NCBI GenBank assembly: GCA_018350325.1
Contig: JAEVLN010000003.1
Location: 4,853,758-4,917,757 of the forward strand
Source of the DNA: Globodera rostochiensis
Lineage: Eukaryota > Nematoda > Chromadorea > Rhabditida > Heteroderidae
Length of the DNA stretch: 64,000 bases
Direction: 5' to 3'
The position numbers and the translations under genes were made by a program. The notes beneath the pieces were generated by a model. The model searched no databases and was not told the DNA's origin. It saw nothing but the letters and a program-made list of their open reading frames with translations. Positions 43,630 to 55,027 of the stretch are shown piece by piece (position 1 is the stretch's first letter; each line of letters begins with the position of its first letter).

Positions 43630-45237
43630 CCGTCGCCGATGTCCCCGTCTTTGAAGTCAATTTGGATGAGATTCCGCTGACGATTCCAATCCCATTTAGC
43701 TGCCTCCTTTTCCCAATTAGCCCATTTCGCTTCGTCGCGCTCAATTGGACAACGAACCAAAAGCCAATTGTCTCTATTAAAGCGCCGCAAGTTCAAACGC
43801 TCCCCCGTCAAATTGTTCTTCAATTCGAATGGCACAATGTCCGCAGAAGGATAATCCCAAAGACAGATGATAAAATTGACCGGATCGATTGAATTGCCAA
43901 ATTCCTTGAAAGGAATTTAAAACAGAGTCCAATAAAACAAAATCAAAATCACCATTTTCAGTGGCTCCATTTTTTTCGAATGAGCAAAGCATTTCAACAC
44001 CTTCGGAAGTCCATCGCCGCGGGGCGTGTGCAACCATTTGGCCAATGCTTGGCCAGAAGAAGCGCCGGCACTGTCAGCGGCCGGAAACGCGGGAAAAAGA
44101 TATTCGGATTTGATCATTCGGAGTTTTGGGCAATCGCCGAGAACGGTCGGAGAGAATTGACGCAAACGGTCGAGTTCGGAGGGAAACAAGTAATATCCAC
44201 AAGTGTTGTCACGGATCAAAGGCCAAATTCGGTGCCAAATGATTTGCCAACTGCGGTTTTGGTTGCCGGGTGTTCCAATCCAAAGATTGGAGTCTTTGTG
44301 GCGAATGCTTTTGAGAAATTCGAGGACACTTTTGTCGATGTAACTAAAAATAAGAAATAAAACATTTGTGAAAAAATTTTGATGGGTTTTCAAATAATTT
44401 TAAAAGAATAGCCGTTCTATTTTTTTTAATGTCTGAAATAATTTTTTGACCTTATTTCAAGGCCTTTGAATCCGATCACTTTGTCGAAAAACGGCTCTTG
44501 CAGAATTGGCAGCCGACGCTCGACTTTACTGCCAATAAATTTGATAATTTCAGCGCCACTTTCGTCAGCTGCGCGACAAATTTCCAACCGGCCCAACGAC
44601 CATTCCATCGAATTGAAATGCGCGTCCACCAAAAAGTCAAATCGATCGCTGATCAAAGCAACTTTCAATCCCAGCACAAAAGGGCCACAAAATTTGAAGA
44701 CTTCGAACAAAAGATCGGCACAAATGGGACTGAAAAATCGGGGGTTAAATGAGGCAAATAAACAATTTCCCGTTATGATAAAATTGGTCAAAAAAGAGCA
44801 ACATTTTCTCATTAACGCGGAAAAGGCGTGAAACCCTTCAGAAAATTTTCTATTAATCGAGGAAACTTCCCGCCCGACCTAAATGAAACTGAAAATTCGG
44901 TAATCTTAAAGAATGGGTTTCGAATTCATTTTTAAAGTCGTTAGAAAATAGTTTCTAATGCTCTTTACTGAGACTAGAATCCGAATCTAACTCCATTTTC
45001 CCAAGTTCGAACCTAGGATCTGAATTTTTTGAAAAATGGATTTTCTAAATTTTACAATAAAATATTGAAAAGGTGGTTCCCGGGTTTTCTAATGCGTAGA
45101 TAGGTTAACCCTAAAAAACGAGCATTTGAAAAAGTCCAAAATTTTTTTTTAATTTTCCGTCGTCCATTTGCTTATTCCCTTCAAAAAACTCACATTTCCT
45201 TCAATTGTTTCTCCACTTCATTCGGATTGTCCGACAT
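43630..45237 (-). CDS. F-box-family protein gene (minus copy)
   Basis: Exons in order 45237-45194 ([14 protein letters not shown]), 44729-44451 (F-box-like [30 protein letters not shown]), 44343-43953 (WLHTPRGDG) and 43904-43630 ([21 protein letters not shown]). Lengths 44, 279, 391, 275 mirror the plus gene at 22.2 kb (44, 279, 403, 275) and all joins are in phase. After the last donor (GTAAGG at 43629-43624) the acceptor CACACAG at ~43580 leads at once to Leu-stop, so the C-terminal tail of the plus gene is missing; alternatively a different last exon is used. Likely a functional paralogue. Same proposed role in SCF ubiquitin ligases. Confidence 0.7.
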
Positions 45238-45404
45238 TTGTTTTTTGTTTTTGCAAATGCGAAATGATTTTTATGATTCCAATGAGCTAAAAACTGAAAA
45301 ATGGAATTTTTTAAACATATAAAAATTAGTAACATAATAAAAATCGAATTCTGGGCCAGGGGTGGATGAAATTCATTTAGTTTTTGTCCTAAAATCCGTA
45401 ACAC

Positions 45405-45660
45405 CCTACTTGTAAATAAATAATGGGACAAATGGCAACCGTGAGGCGAAGAAAAAGTCTATTCGAATGTTGTGAAGCAAATGTGGGGGAGGGAGTTGGA
45501 TCGGTTAGACACAAAAATCGATAACAGTTAATCGGTCGCCTGTGTTGATTTGAGACGGTGTCCGGACATTTGGCACATTGGACATTTGGCACATAGTGAA
45601 AAAACGGACGTTTCGCACACATTCAATAAAAGCTTGCAAAATATTTTAGATAGATGAATA
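45405..45660. repeat. Dispersed repeat segment and spacer
   Basis: Related to 40240-40480 over TGTAAATAAATAATGGGACAAATGG and GACACAAAAATCGATAACAG; the rest is unassigned. Confidence 0.5.
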
Positions 45661-45724
45661 AATACAAAACAAACTCAAAAAACACAATGCCAACCCATTT
45701 TGGCCAACATTCTTTTTGCGAATT

Positions 45725-46506
45725 CGCACTCAGCTCGACGAGAGGAAGTCGCTGAAGAGCACGGTCGACCACTGCTGGGGTGTATGATTGACATAGGATC
45801 TCGCAAAATCCAACCGAGCCAGTCTGTTTTTTTTTGACAGTAGCGGTTTGTAGGCTGGTCTGTGGGCAACCAATTGAGCACTGTTCAATAGTCGTCGACC
45901 CGTCCTTGTGCTAATGGATTTGTCAAATTTGGTGGCGACACAATTGACCAAGTCGGTGGCACTTTTGGTTGGATCGAGCTGAATTTCCCGAAGTGCGATC
46001 CGCTCTTCCCTAATTGACAATTTTTTTGGACGTCCACTTCTTGACTTTCGGTGCAGATCATCTCCGGCTCTGTAGCGCTTGTAAATGTCCGATACGGCTC
46101 GATGACTCACTCCAAATTGTGCAGCAACAGCCCTATCTGTTTGACCATTTTTTTTTGCCTCCACAATGTCAATTTTTTTGAGAGTAGGAATGTGATTTTT
46201 CTATGGAATATCTGAGACTAAAAACTTATGGTAAAAGGAGTTGATGAGATTGGTGCATATGCTTAGAAATAAAGCGTTGAACTTTTTGGGCATATACTTT
46301 TGTCCACCCAATTTTTGAGCAGCAGGTTGAGTTCAATGGGGGCAAACAAATCGGAGAGTGCTTGAAGCGCAGTGGGCTCATTTTGAAGCTAGCAAATGGC
46401 GCTAAATTTAATCACTAACAATTGGCTGGCTTCAACAGCTTTAAAAGCTGCTATGACAATTTTCATATCCAAATATGTTTTGGGCATATACTTATGTCCG
46501 ATACTG
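45725..46506 (-). mobile_element. Tc1-like transposon, truncated in the transposase
   Basis: A frame from ~46164 encodes the two helix-turn-helix domains: AVAAQFGVSHRAVSDIYKRY and the GRPKKLS hinge, then DLVNCVATKFDKSIS, up to WSTVLFSD, the first catalytic Asp, where it is cut by unrelated DNA starting SSR-AE (45735). The right terminus reads inward CAGTATCGGACATAAGTAT and is followed by TA (46507), as in Tc1/mariner. The left terminus and the rest of the DDE domain are missing. Confidence 0.8.
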
Positions 46507-47756
46507 TATATATCAATGTGATACAACGAGTTGAATCAGAAAAAAACGAGTTGATTAAAAACGTGTGATTTCGTCCAACCAAAAAAAGAAATGAAAAACG
46601 TATATTGTCATCGTCATCTATAATATTTAAAAGTTTAAAAAAATCCACTAACTAAAATTTGCAGCTTTTTAAACAAATTTCGCGATTCGCTCTATTTGCG
46701 TCGGTAAAATATCGACTCGTTACCTCCCCCCCCCCCCTTCCCAACTCGTTCACCTACGACTCGTTACCTTTTTATCGAATCGTTACCTTTAACAAAAATG
46801 ACCCAAAATGACAACAAACGTCAAAAATTACGAAAATCCAAGTACACTCAAAAATTTTCTCCACAAAAAATTTAGGGTGTTACCCAACATCGGAACTTAA
46901 ATTTTTGGAAATTTTATGAAACTTGTTATGAAAAGTGAACAAAAATGCTGGAAAATAGTAAATGGATCAAGTCTATTTGGAAATAAGTACGAATCGGACC
47001 CCTGAGCAAAACGCTTAATAAGAGCTATTCGGCTAAAGACTCGGGAACCCTGTCGGCGCGCACTTAAAATGTCCTTAAAAAAGCAGGAAATTTACAAAAA
47101 ATGTGTTTTTTTTTGAATTTAGAAAATTCCGCAATTCGGTCTTCGCGCCTTTATTTATTGATTTCACAAATCTGGCAAAAAGTTTCCTTTTCTCTGTCTC
47201 ATCAGCTAGGCAAGCGATTGGGTAGACGGTGCCGATAGGCGCCGCCGAGAAAATGCTCCAAAAATTAATTTGCGATGTTATTTCTCTCTTTTTTTCCTAC
47301 GCTAAGAAAAAATCTATTCATAAATACACTTCAAATTTAAAAAAAAAAATGAAGCCTACAACACCGCCGATTCCCAGGACGTCTCCGTTCCAAGTACTAA
47401 GGTGGCCCAACGTTGCTTAACTTGCCAGATCGGACGGGATGGCGTGCTTTCAACGTGGTATGGTCGTAAGCGATGCTAGAGTGAGGGAAGCCAACCAAAT
47501 GTGTCACTTTTCGTCCCTTTTGTCACACTCATACAGATATTGAACAATTTGTCAAGAATAACTAACTCTCTGTAAGTTTTCTTAAAAATTGAAAATTGCT
47601 CCAATTTGTAGAATTTGGCCGAAACAATCTTCGCAAACGAAACCCCTGCAAAATTCTCAACTTTTTAGTGCTAATTCGTAAACGAACATCGTTTCAAGAC
47701 AAATTTAAGCACCGCCCAGAGGGCCGAGCAGTTCCAAAATTTATTCCATGCCACAG
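46135..47756 (+). repeat. Direct segmental duplication, copy 1
   Basis: Matches 55028-56872 from TTGACCATTTTTTTTGCCTC to ATTCCATGCCACAGA. Contains the Tc1 tail, a run of 12 C (46726-46737), the GCGATTCGC dispersed repeat and a hairpin copy with a shortened left arm (47224-47248). The short frames inside (47229-47420, 47596-47802) occur in both copies but show no gene features. Confidence 0.85.
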
Positions 47757-48060
47757 ATATTTTGGGCAGGATACACCAAGTACCTCAAACTTGGGTAATT
47801 AAACCGAAAAAAGAAGCGCTGTGGGGAGAATGAATGTTTTGGTCAAAGCAAATGTTGGATGCTGTGCGTGCATTTTTGGGTCTGATTCCAGCACCTGCTA
47901 TGCAATAGTTCTTCACTCAGCCCACTCTCTTTTCTTCCACTCGGCGACTGCTGCTCTCTTCACTGTCCGCACATTTTCTTCCGCATTGAGCATCAATTCT
48001 CTTCCAATTTTTACATTTTCGATGACGCAAAAAATTTGATGACTTTATTTTGGAATTTGA
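47757..48060. other. Unassigned single-copy-looking DNA
   Basis: No exon structure or repeat seen; a 72-codon frame (47821-48039) has no support. Confidence 0.3.
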
Positions 48061-48660
48061 TCCTTAAAATCACGGGGGGGGGGGGGTCATTTCTAGCGAA
48101 TTCGAGGGAAAAAAGAAAACAAAAACTTTATTAAAATAAATTTAAAAAATAAAATTTTTTCGACAGACGCAAATTCGCCTAAATTTTATATCAATCGATT
48201 CCCCTCATCGAGCTGAGTACGATATGCAAAAATTGGGCGCCGCTCACCAATTGTTCAAAAAATAAAATTTTCAGAAATTAAACTAAAACAATTTGGATGG
48301 GGTGCATTCATGTCCAAATTACTCTCGCCGCCTGACTCTCTCTTTTTAGCACAGTCCAAATTACTCTCGCCGCCTGACTCTCTCTTTTTACCACACTATT
48401 TCTTCAAAAAATAAAATGTTCAAGAAATTAAACTAAAACAATCACGGGGGGGGGGCACATTTATAACGAATTCGAGGGATAAAAGAAAACAAAAACTTTA
48501 TTAAAATAAATTAAATATCCGCATTAATTAAAAAAATAAAATTTTTTTGACAGACGCAAATTCGCCTAAATTTTATATCAATCGATTCCCCTCATCGAGC
48601 TGAGTACGAATATGCAAAAATTGGGCGCCGCTCACCATTTTGAGCAAAGTTACCGCCCAT
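48061..48660 (+). repeat. Composite satellite: G-runs, ~180-bp modules and monomers
   Basis: G-run (13) and module at 48074-48250, monomers 48255-48440, G-run (10) and module 48446-48640. Degenerate hairpin at 48819-48843 lies just downstream. Confidence 0.75.
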
Positions 48661-48934
48661 CAAAATTGGCCAAAAACAATGAAAAATATGGGCATTTGAT
48701 CGGACGGGATGGCGTGTTTCATTGTAATTGCCCAAAAATGCATCGCGGAAGGGCGAAAAAATGATTAGAAACATTTAAAAAATCAAATGAGATTCAAAAA
48801 TAGGTGGTTTTGTAGGTGATGGCGATGTCGATAGGCGTGGCCGAAAAGAAAAAATGATAATTTTACGATTCTTATTAAGAAAATTCTTCAATTTCGATAA
48901 CTAAAACGGTCCAAATTACCGCTCTTGTCCGATC

Positions 48935-49260
48935 TCTAGTCTTAATATTCAAAAGTAAATTATTATGAGTTTATTTTAATGACGATATTATTTGAAATTG
49001 GCAATGCTGGACACACGCCAGAGTGCTTGACCGTAATGAAAAACATCGTATTAACAATTTTGCAAAATCATTAATAAAAAGTCACTCGAAAGACGATGAT
49101 GCGATTGATCCTGATACTGTTTCTTCCATTTAAGTCCAACCCGGTTGTTGTGCATGACAATGGCACCACCGCCGAATTGGAGGACCAGCCAAAAGGCTAC
49201 GCACAAAAATGGCATTTTCATTGGCATCGTTTATTTAAAATGATGCATTTACAAAAAAAG
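48935..49260 (+). pseudogene. Duplicated gene fragment, MMRLILILF start (copy 2)
   Basis: Inverted partner of 33035-33395. Frame from 49096 is nearly identical (VVVHDNGTTAELEDQPKG) and could end at AAAAAA-GTTAGT (~49259), a plausible donor, but no following exon is evident before the astacin gene. Confidence 0.45.
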
Positions 49261-49618
49261 TTAGTTTTTAAGCCACAAAACTCGAATAAAATTTGATCAA
49301 TTACTCTGTTCCTATCCATTTAAACCGTTTAATGTTAATACATAAAAACAAAAATAATTTATTCAGCAATGATTTTTTGCTCTGAAAAAAATTTCCATTT
49401 TCGTTCCATTCGATGTGTGAAAATGGTGACATCGGCGGATTGTCACTGGACAGCCATTAGCCAGCAGAGACGACCAAACGGCCGATGCTAATGACTCATT
49501 TCTGATGGCTTTTTAAGCACTTTCACTTTCCATTCCATCACACAAATCATTAGCACAACAAAATCATTCAATTTGATTAAATTTCAGCTACAAAGCCTCG
49601 AAAGTACCGTATACCAAA

Positions 49619-52600
49619 ATGAATTTTCTGCCTTTTTGGATTTTGTTGATTGCCCTGAAGGCATTTGGAGTTCATGGAAGGTAATTGACTGATTAGGCTT
49701 AATTATTTGAAGCAGTTTCGTTGCTTTAGTGATCCCCCTGACGAATGGAATAAGTGCCAAAAGAACGGAAACGGAACAATTCGCCTGGAAAAGAAATGCA
49801 AAAAGTATTATTAAATTTGTAATTAATTTCCTATTACATAAAATTGCTTTCTTTTAAGCCATCTGATCTGCTACAAGAGCAAAATGGCCAAGGATTTTGG
49901 AAATTGGAAATTCGGCGGCCGATTTCGAGTGAACAACCCAAACAAAGGACTTGCCGACAAATGTGCCGGGAATGACGGGACCAAAGGATGGCACGCCTTG
50001 CAGGTCACGGAAGAAGGCAACGGAACCGCGACTTTTACGTCATCATTCGGGTTGAGTGAATTTGTATTTTAATTACAATATTTTTATTTTAGCAATTTGA
50101 ATGAAAATTTGGACTATTCCTCGGTCTCAAATGGACTCAAGCATATGCTGGACATCAACATTACCAAAGGTTCTTTGAAATCACAAATATAATTTATTTT
50201 CAATTAAGCTTTGTCACCGATTGGCCAATCTGTCGGAGAGGAGTTTCTGAAGGCGCTCCGTTTGGGTGCTTTTATGAAAGATTACGATGGCATGGCACTT
50301 CAAATTGCCGCAATGGAAATTCTTCGAAGCGTTGGGGAAAAGGATGGGAAATTGTGCAAAAAAACGGTGAAAATCATTTTTCCCAATCACCGGATGTAAA
50401 TATTCAAATGATTTTAAATATTTAAAAATACTTATTTATTAATTCATCAACTTAATACCATTATTATTTTAAGTGTGTTGCTAAATGGGAACACCCAACG
50501 GAAAAACCAATGGTCACTTCAACTGAGAAAACTTCAACAAAAGTCATTTCAACAACGGTGACTTGTGTTAAAATAACAAATAAATTCCCAATTTGGAAAC
50601 TTTGACGTAGGGTTGGAGCCGGGAGGAGGGGGGGGGGATCCCCGGGCAAACCGGGGATCCCCAGTTCGGCACGAACAAATCGGGGGACGGGGATGAGAAT
50701 GGCCGGTGACCCCGCGTTTCCCCGCCCCCAGCTCCAACCCTACATTGATGAGAAGAATTAATAAATTCGAAATTTAAAATTAATATTTTACGCCCGAATA
50801 TTAAGCCCAATCCTCTGGCGTCAATGAAAAAGAATGTGGACTATTTTGGCATCAATTGCACGCAAATTGACTTTGCCAATGACATTGCCCAATTTATGCT
50901 TAGCATTTCCGTGACATCTTTTTATGATCTTGCATGCGCTAACTTCCAAAGAGAATACGACCCGAAAAATTATCCGGAAGAAGTGGCAAAACGGGACCAA
51001 GTCGATGCTTGCGCCCAAGTGCCAACGGCATCGTTCTGCAACGAGTGCCCACAAAATTTGGGAATAAAATTAAGCAATATGCCAATTTAGGACTCTGACA
51101 CTATACGCGTGCTTCCAAAGTGAAAGCAAAATGAGCGCCGTCAACATGGAAATTGCTCAAATTTGCCAAAACCACCTTGGCATTTCAATGGTTGCTGGCT
51201 TTCGAACCCGGATTTGCGTGCATCGTGAAGCAGAAAAAGAACTGATCGTTGTCGAGTCCATTTTGGACTTTTCATTCTCCGATCAAAGGTAATATTGAGA
51301 AAAAAATAATTTTATTAAATATTTACTGACTAATTATGTTTATTGCTTTAAGCTACAAGAGAATGCAAAAATTTTCATTTAAAATCGGAGAAATTACAAA
51401 CGGGATGGAATATGCGCCTATTTTTTTCATCGAGTTTGGCAATAAACACCAGAAAAGTGTTGTCCGAGAGGAGGCTGATGGCAAAGCGATTTCGGATGAT
51501 TTGAATAAAGAAGTAAACCATTTGATCATTTACCGTATTTCCTATAATAAGGAAAATGTAAATTTCGTTGCTTTACCCTCAACTTTAGAAGGCAACCATT
51601 GGGGCGGTTCTAAGTTCAATTGTTCGTCAACAAATTAATGGAAATTGGGCAAAATCGCTGCATTTCATTCCACCATCGGATCGATATATGCCAATTCACT
51701 TCCAAATTCAAAAGCCAAAATTCATGCAATTGATCACACGTCAAACGGATTATCTGCCCTATAAAAATAACCCAAAAATTGTTAGCAAAATTATTTGTTT
51801 GTAAACAAAATATTTTTTAGAGACACCCATCGCCTTGTGATGTGTTGGGAGATGATTGTGAACTGGTCAAAGAGATTGAAAGGAAAATTGCGGACCTTTT
51901 GGAATGTTGTTCACCTACAAATCCAGGTGGACCGTGCATCTGTACGCTTCCAACTCCCGACCCGGTATATTTAAAATTCATTTATGTTAATTTTAAATAA
52001 TTTTCTATTCAGAAAGAATTCACGGTGTTTCCTCCATCCGCCATCATTAAGCCCGTGAACACTCAAAATAGAAAGCCGGACAAAGTCTTGCACACCAAAG
52101 AACAGGCACAGCAAATATATGAAGGTTATATGGAAAGTGAGTTTTTAAATATTCAATACTTATATAATGAATAAATATTTTTAAATAACAAAATTAATCA
52201 CTATTTACGATATAAATTGAAAATAATTTGAATACTTTGATCAAAGAATGTGCAAATTGTACGCCATTTCTGAAAAAGGAAAGTCATCGAGCGAAGAGAC
52301 AGGCACTTCCAGACTTTAACAAATGGACAACATTTCCAATTGTGATTAAATTCAGCGAGACATGTTAGAGTATTCGAATTTGTTGTTAATTATTTATTCT
52401 ACAACTTACAGTGGGAATAAACCCTGTTGCATGGAAAGACGCCATCGATAAAGGAACAAGATTTATTGCGTTTGTATAATTCAATGTGCACAAATTAATT
52501 TTTTAATTCAGAGAGGACACGTGCATTAATTTTACCACGGATTTGAGCCATGCAGCAGACGAAGGCATTGAAGTCGTCGACATTTTTGATGGAACGTGCG

Positions 52601-54866
52601 GCCAATCTTATGCTGGGAAGACGGAAAAATGGCACCAACTTTGGATTAATTGCACCGTTTGTTTGTCTCTTTATTGCATATTTTTAAACTTATTCAACAG
52701 GACGGCGCCACCGTTGCGCATGAACTTTTGCACGCGCTTGGCCTTAAGCATGAACATCAACGAGACGATGCCCGAAATTATGTCAAATTGAACCGAGCAA
52801 AAATAGCCAAAGTTATTTCATTATTTCAATTTGAGACCAATTTTTCCCTTTTATAGGATTGGATTGAATGGTATGAACCGCTGCCAAAAACAGATAATTT
52901 TGGCTTTCCCTACGACTTTGGCTCAATAATGCACTACCCAAGTGGATGCAACAGCGAGGGGTAAACATTTTAAATAATTTATTTATGCTTTTTTAATGAG
53001 CTGTAAATTTATTTAAACTCTCAGACTGTGATGAAACAAGTTTTTTTCTTGCTTAAAGAATTTTACAATTTTTTTCTTTAGGATTTGCGATATCATCGCT
53101 TTTAATCGCTTTTATCAACAATCAATGGACCAACGTGACAAGCCTTCCTTCAAAGATTTGGCTATAATCAACTTTATTTACTGCAAAGGCAATTGAAAAT
53201 CAAATTATTGATATTTTTTATTGTATTTTTAGATAATTGCAATGGCACCGAAAACAAATGCCAAAACGGAGGTTACCCACATCCCAGGCGATGCTCGGAA
53301 TGCCTTTGTCCTGGAGGATTCGGAGGAACGCATTGCGAACTTCTCGAAGAGGGTATGAAAAGTTTGAAAGATGAATAAAAAGAATAATGACAAATGTTAT
53401 GCTTTTTTATTATCGCAATAATTGCAATATAAACTGAATTTAGACCGCTACTGCATGGATTTTTCGGGTTTCGGTGGTTATCCAAAAGAATTGGTTGCTG
53501 ATTGGCAAACTCGCGAGTTTAAGCCCGAATTGAGTTGTGGGGGCGATGCTTTATCTTGCAGCTGCCATTGGCGAATAAAGGCATATTGAATATTTAATTT
53601 AAAATGGCAAACGGGAAAGTAAAATAAAATGCTTATCTCTTTCAAATATGCAAGCAAATTTCTAATTTTAAGACCAAAAGCAAGAAAATACGATTTGCAA
53701 AAATGTTTTTTTTCTTATAATATGCCCTTTAATGACAGTTTATTCAAAATATTCATTAAATTATTTCTTTAATTAATAAAGTAATTCTAGCCCAAGGACG
53801 GCAAAAAAGTTCGCATTCATCTGAAAATGTTAAACGAAACGCTTAAATGTGAGGATCCCTGCAAGCAGGCTTATGTCGAAGTCAAATACCGAAAGGACAA
53901 AAGAGCAAGCGGTTGGTATTTACTTTTGTTTAGTTTTGAAACTTTTTTGATTCTCAGGTGCAAGAATTTGCTGTTCGGATTTGATTCGTCTCCAAACTGA
54001 TTTTACCAAAAATTGGATTGAGACGGATGGACCCGACGTGGACATTATTATTTCCGCCCACATCAAAACGAGGGACAAAATTAATTTGTTTGAACTGACC
54101 TATGAAACTGGTGGGACTTTTTTGAATATTTTGGTTCCTTTGAGCCAATATTTTGAAATTCGTTTTTATTCTTTTCAAGTTTGCAATAATAAGGAAAATC
54201 ATCTTAAGCAAATTTATTTGTTGTATGGAAAATAACTTCTTTAGACGGAGCCAAACTTGTTTCGTCCAGCGATTGTCCTGAAGGCGCCAATTATGATACA
54301 AAACGGGATCCTGGATACATTTTAGTTTGCGATACAGATCCTTTGACGGGTGAGGGCATTCTTTGTTGTCCTGAAGGGCAAGTTTGTCCGAAAAAGCGTG
54401 TATCACATTCTACTTGGGGTTGCGACATTGTTGTGGTAAAAGATTATAATATTTCTTAAATATTTAAACAAAATTATTAATCTTAATTCTTTAATTGCAA
54501 TAAATGCATTCATTAAACGTCATTCATGAATTATTTAAGCTTAACGGCCAATACCGGGAAATCAGAGGACAGAATGAATCAAAAAGCTTTCATTTTGAAT
54601 GCTTTGTATGTGTAAAATCTCTCAATTTTAATTTATTTGTTCCTTAACAGAGGCGGGAAGGGGAATCCGCGAGTTTTTGGGGCTATTGGAAGGACAAAAG
54701 CAAGGACCCCATTCGCATTGACGACTTTTTATTTTATGAAGAAGCAGGCATTAATCAGCCGCCAAATCAAACAGTGATTGATTATCCGATCGAATTCAAA
54801 AGTGCGGGAGCCAATCAATTGATGAGAACCATGGAAAAGAAAAAGATTCTTAAATTTTCATATTAA
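49619..54866 (+). CDS. Astacin metalloprotease with long N-terminal region, EGF and CUB-like domains (25 exons)
   Basis: In-phase model of 1134 residues: exons 49619-49680, 49730-49804, 49859-50050, 50093-50169, 50209-50366, 50474-50566, 50806-51044, 51091-51288, 51353-51557, 51589-51780, 51821-51964, 52013-52136, 52247-52363, 52412-52469, 52512-52656, 52701-52811, 52857-52960, 53082-53188, 53233-53352, 53444-53580, 53791-53911, 53958-54110, 54245-54435, 54540-54605, 54651-54866. An ATTTCAG acceptor lies ~30 bases before the ATG. Signal peptide 1-20; ~580 residues of unrecognised Cys-containing sequence; furin-type RAKR 601-604; zinc motif HELLHALGLKHE with H700, E701, H704, H710; Met-turn SIMHY (M755, Y757); EGF-like ~801-840 (CLCPGGFGGTHC); CUB-like region to ~1045; Cys-rich end. 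Secreted zinc endopeptidase. Introns 18 and 20 use GC donors. Known nematode astacins are usually shorter, so the first ten exons could be a separate gene; phases favour one. Confidence 0.8.
50608..50742. mobile_element. 135-bp hAT-like MITE in an astacin intron
   Basis: Perfect 12-bp TIRs TAGGGTTGGAGC / GCTCCAACCCTA; flanks CTTTGACG and CATTGATG agree at 6 of 8 positions as a decayed TSD. GC-rich core with GGGGATCCCCGG-type symmetry. Lies in intron 6, between exons ending 50566 and starting 50806. Confidence 0.8.
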
Positions 54867-54951
54867 TTTGTATTTTTAAAAATTAATATTTATTTGGATA
54901 ATTTACGTTTTTGTATGCATAAACTCTACTTCTTCAAGCTAATATTTTTTA

Positions 54952-55020
54952 GAGTTGGCCGGGACCGGGATCGTGAAAGCCGGGATTGGGATTAGCCGGG
55001 ATTGGCAATGGGGAAATTTT
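54952..55020. repeat. GGGACCGGGAT minisatellite with TAGAGTTGG start
   Basis: Resembles the hAT-like GGGACC blocks at 40.7 and 41.8 kb; separates the astacin gene from the duplication. Confidence 0.4.
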
Positions 55021-55027
55021 TTTTTGT

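Noticed and set aside
47229..47802. Short ORFs shared by both segmental duplicates
   Set aside because: Conserved only because the whole block is duplicated; poly-A/T-rich content, no domain, no splice logic.
51750..51812. Stop codon ending a separate gene before the astacin domain
   Set aside because: A GTTAGC...TTTTTTAG intron at 51781-51820 removes it and keeps phase; kept only as an alternative.
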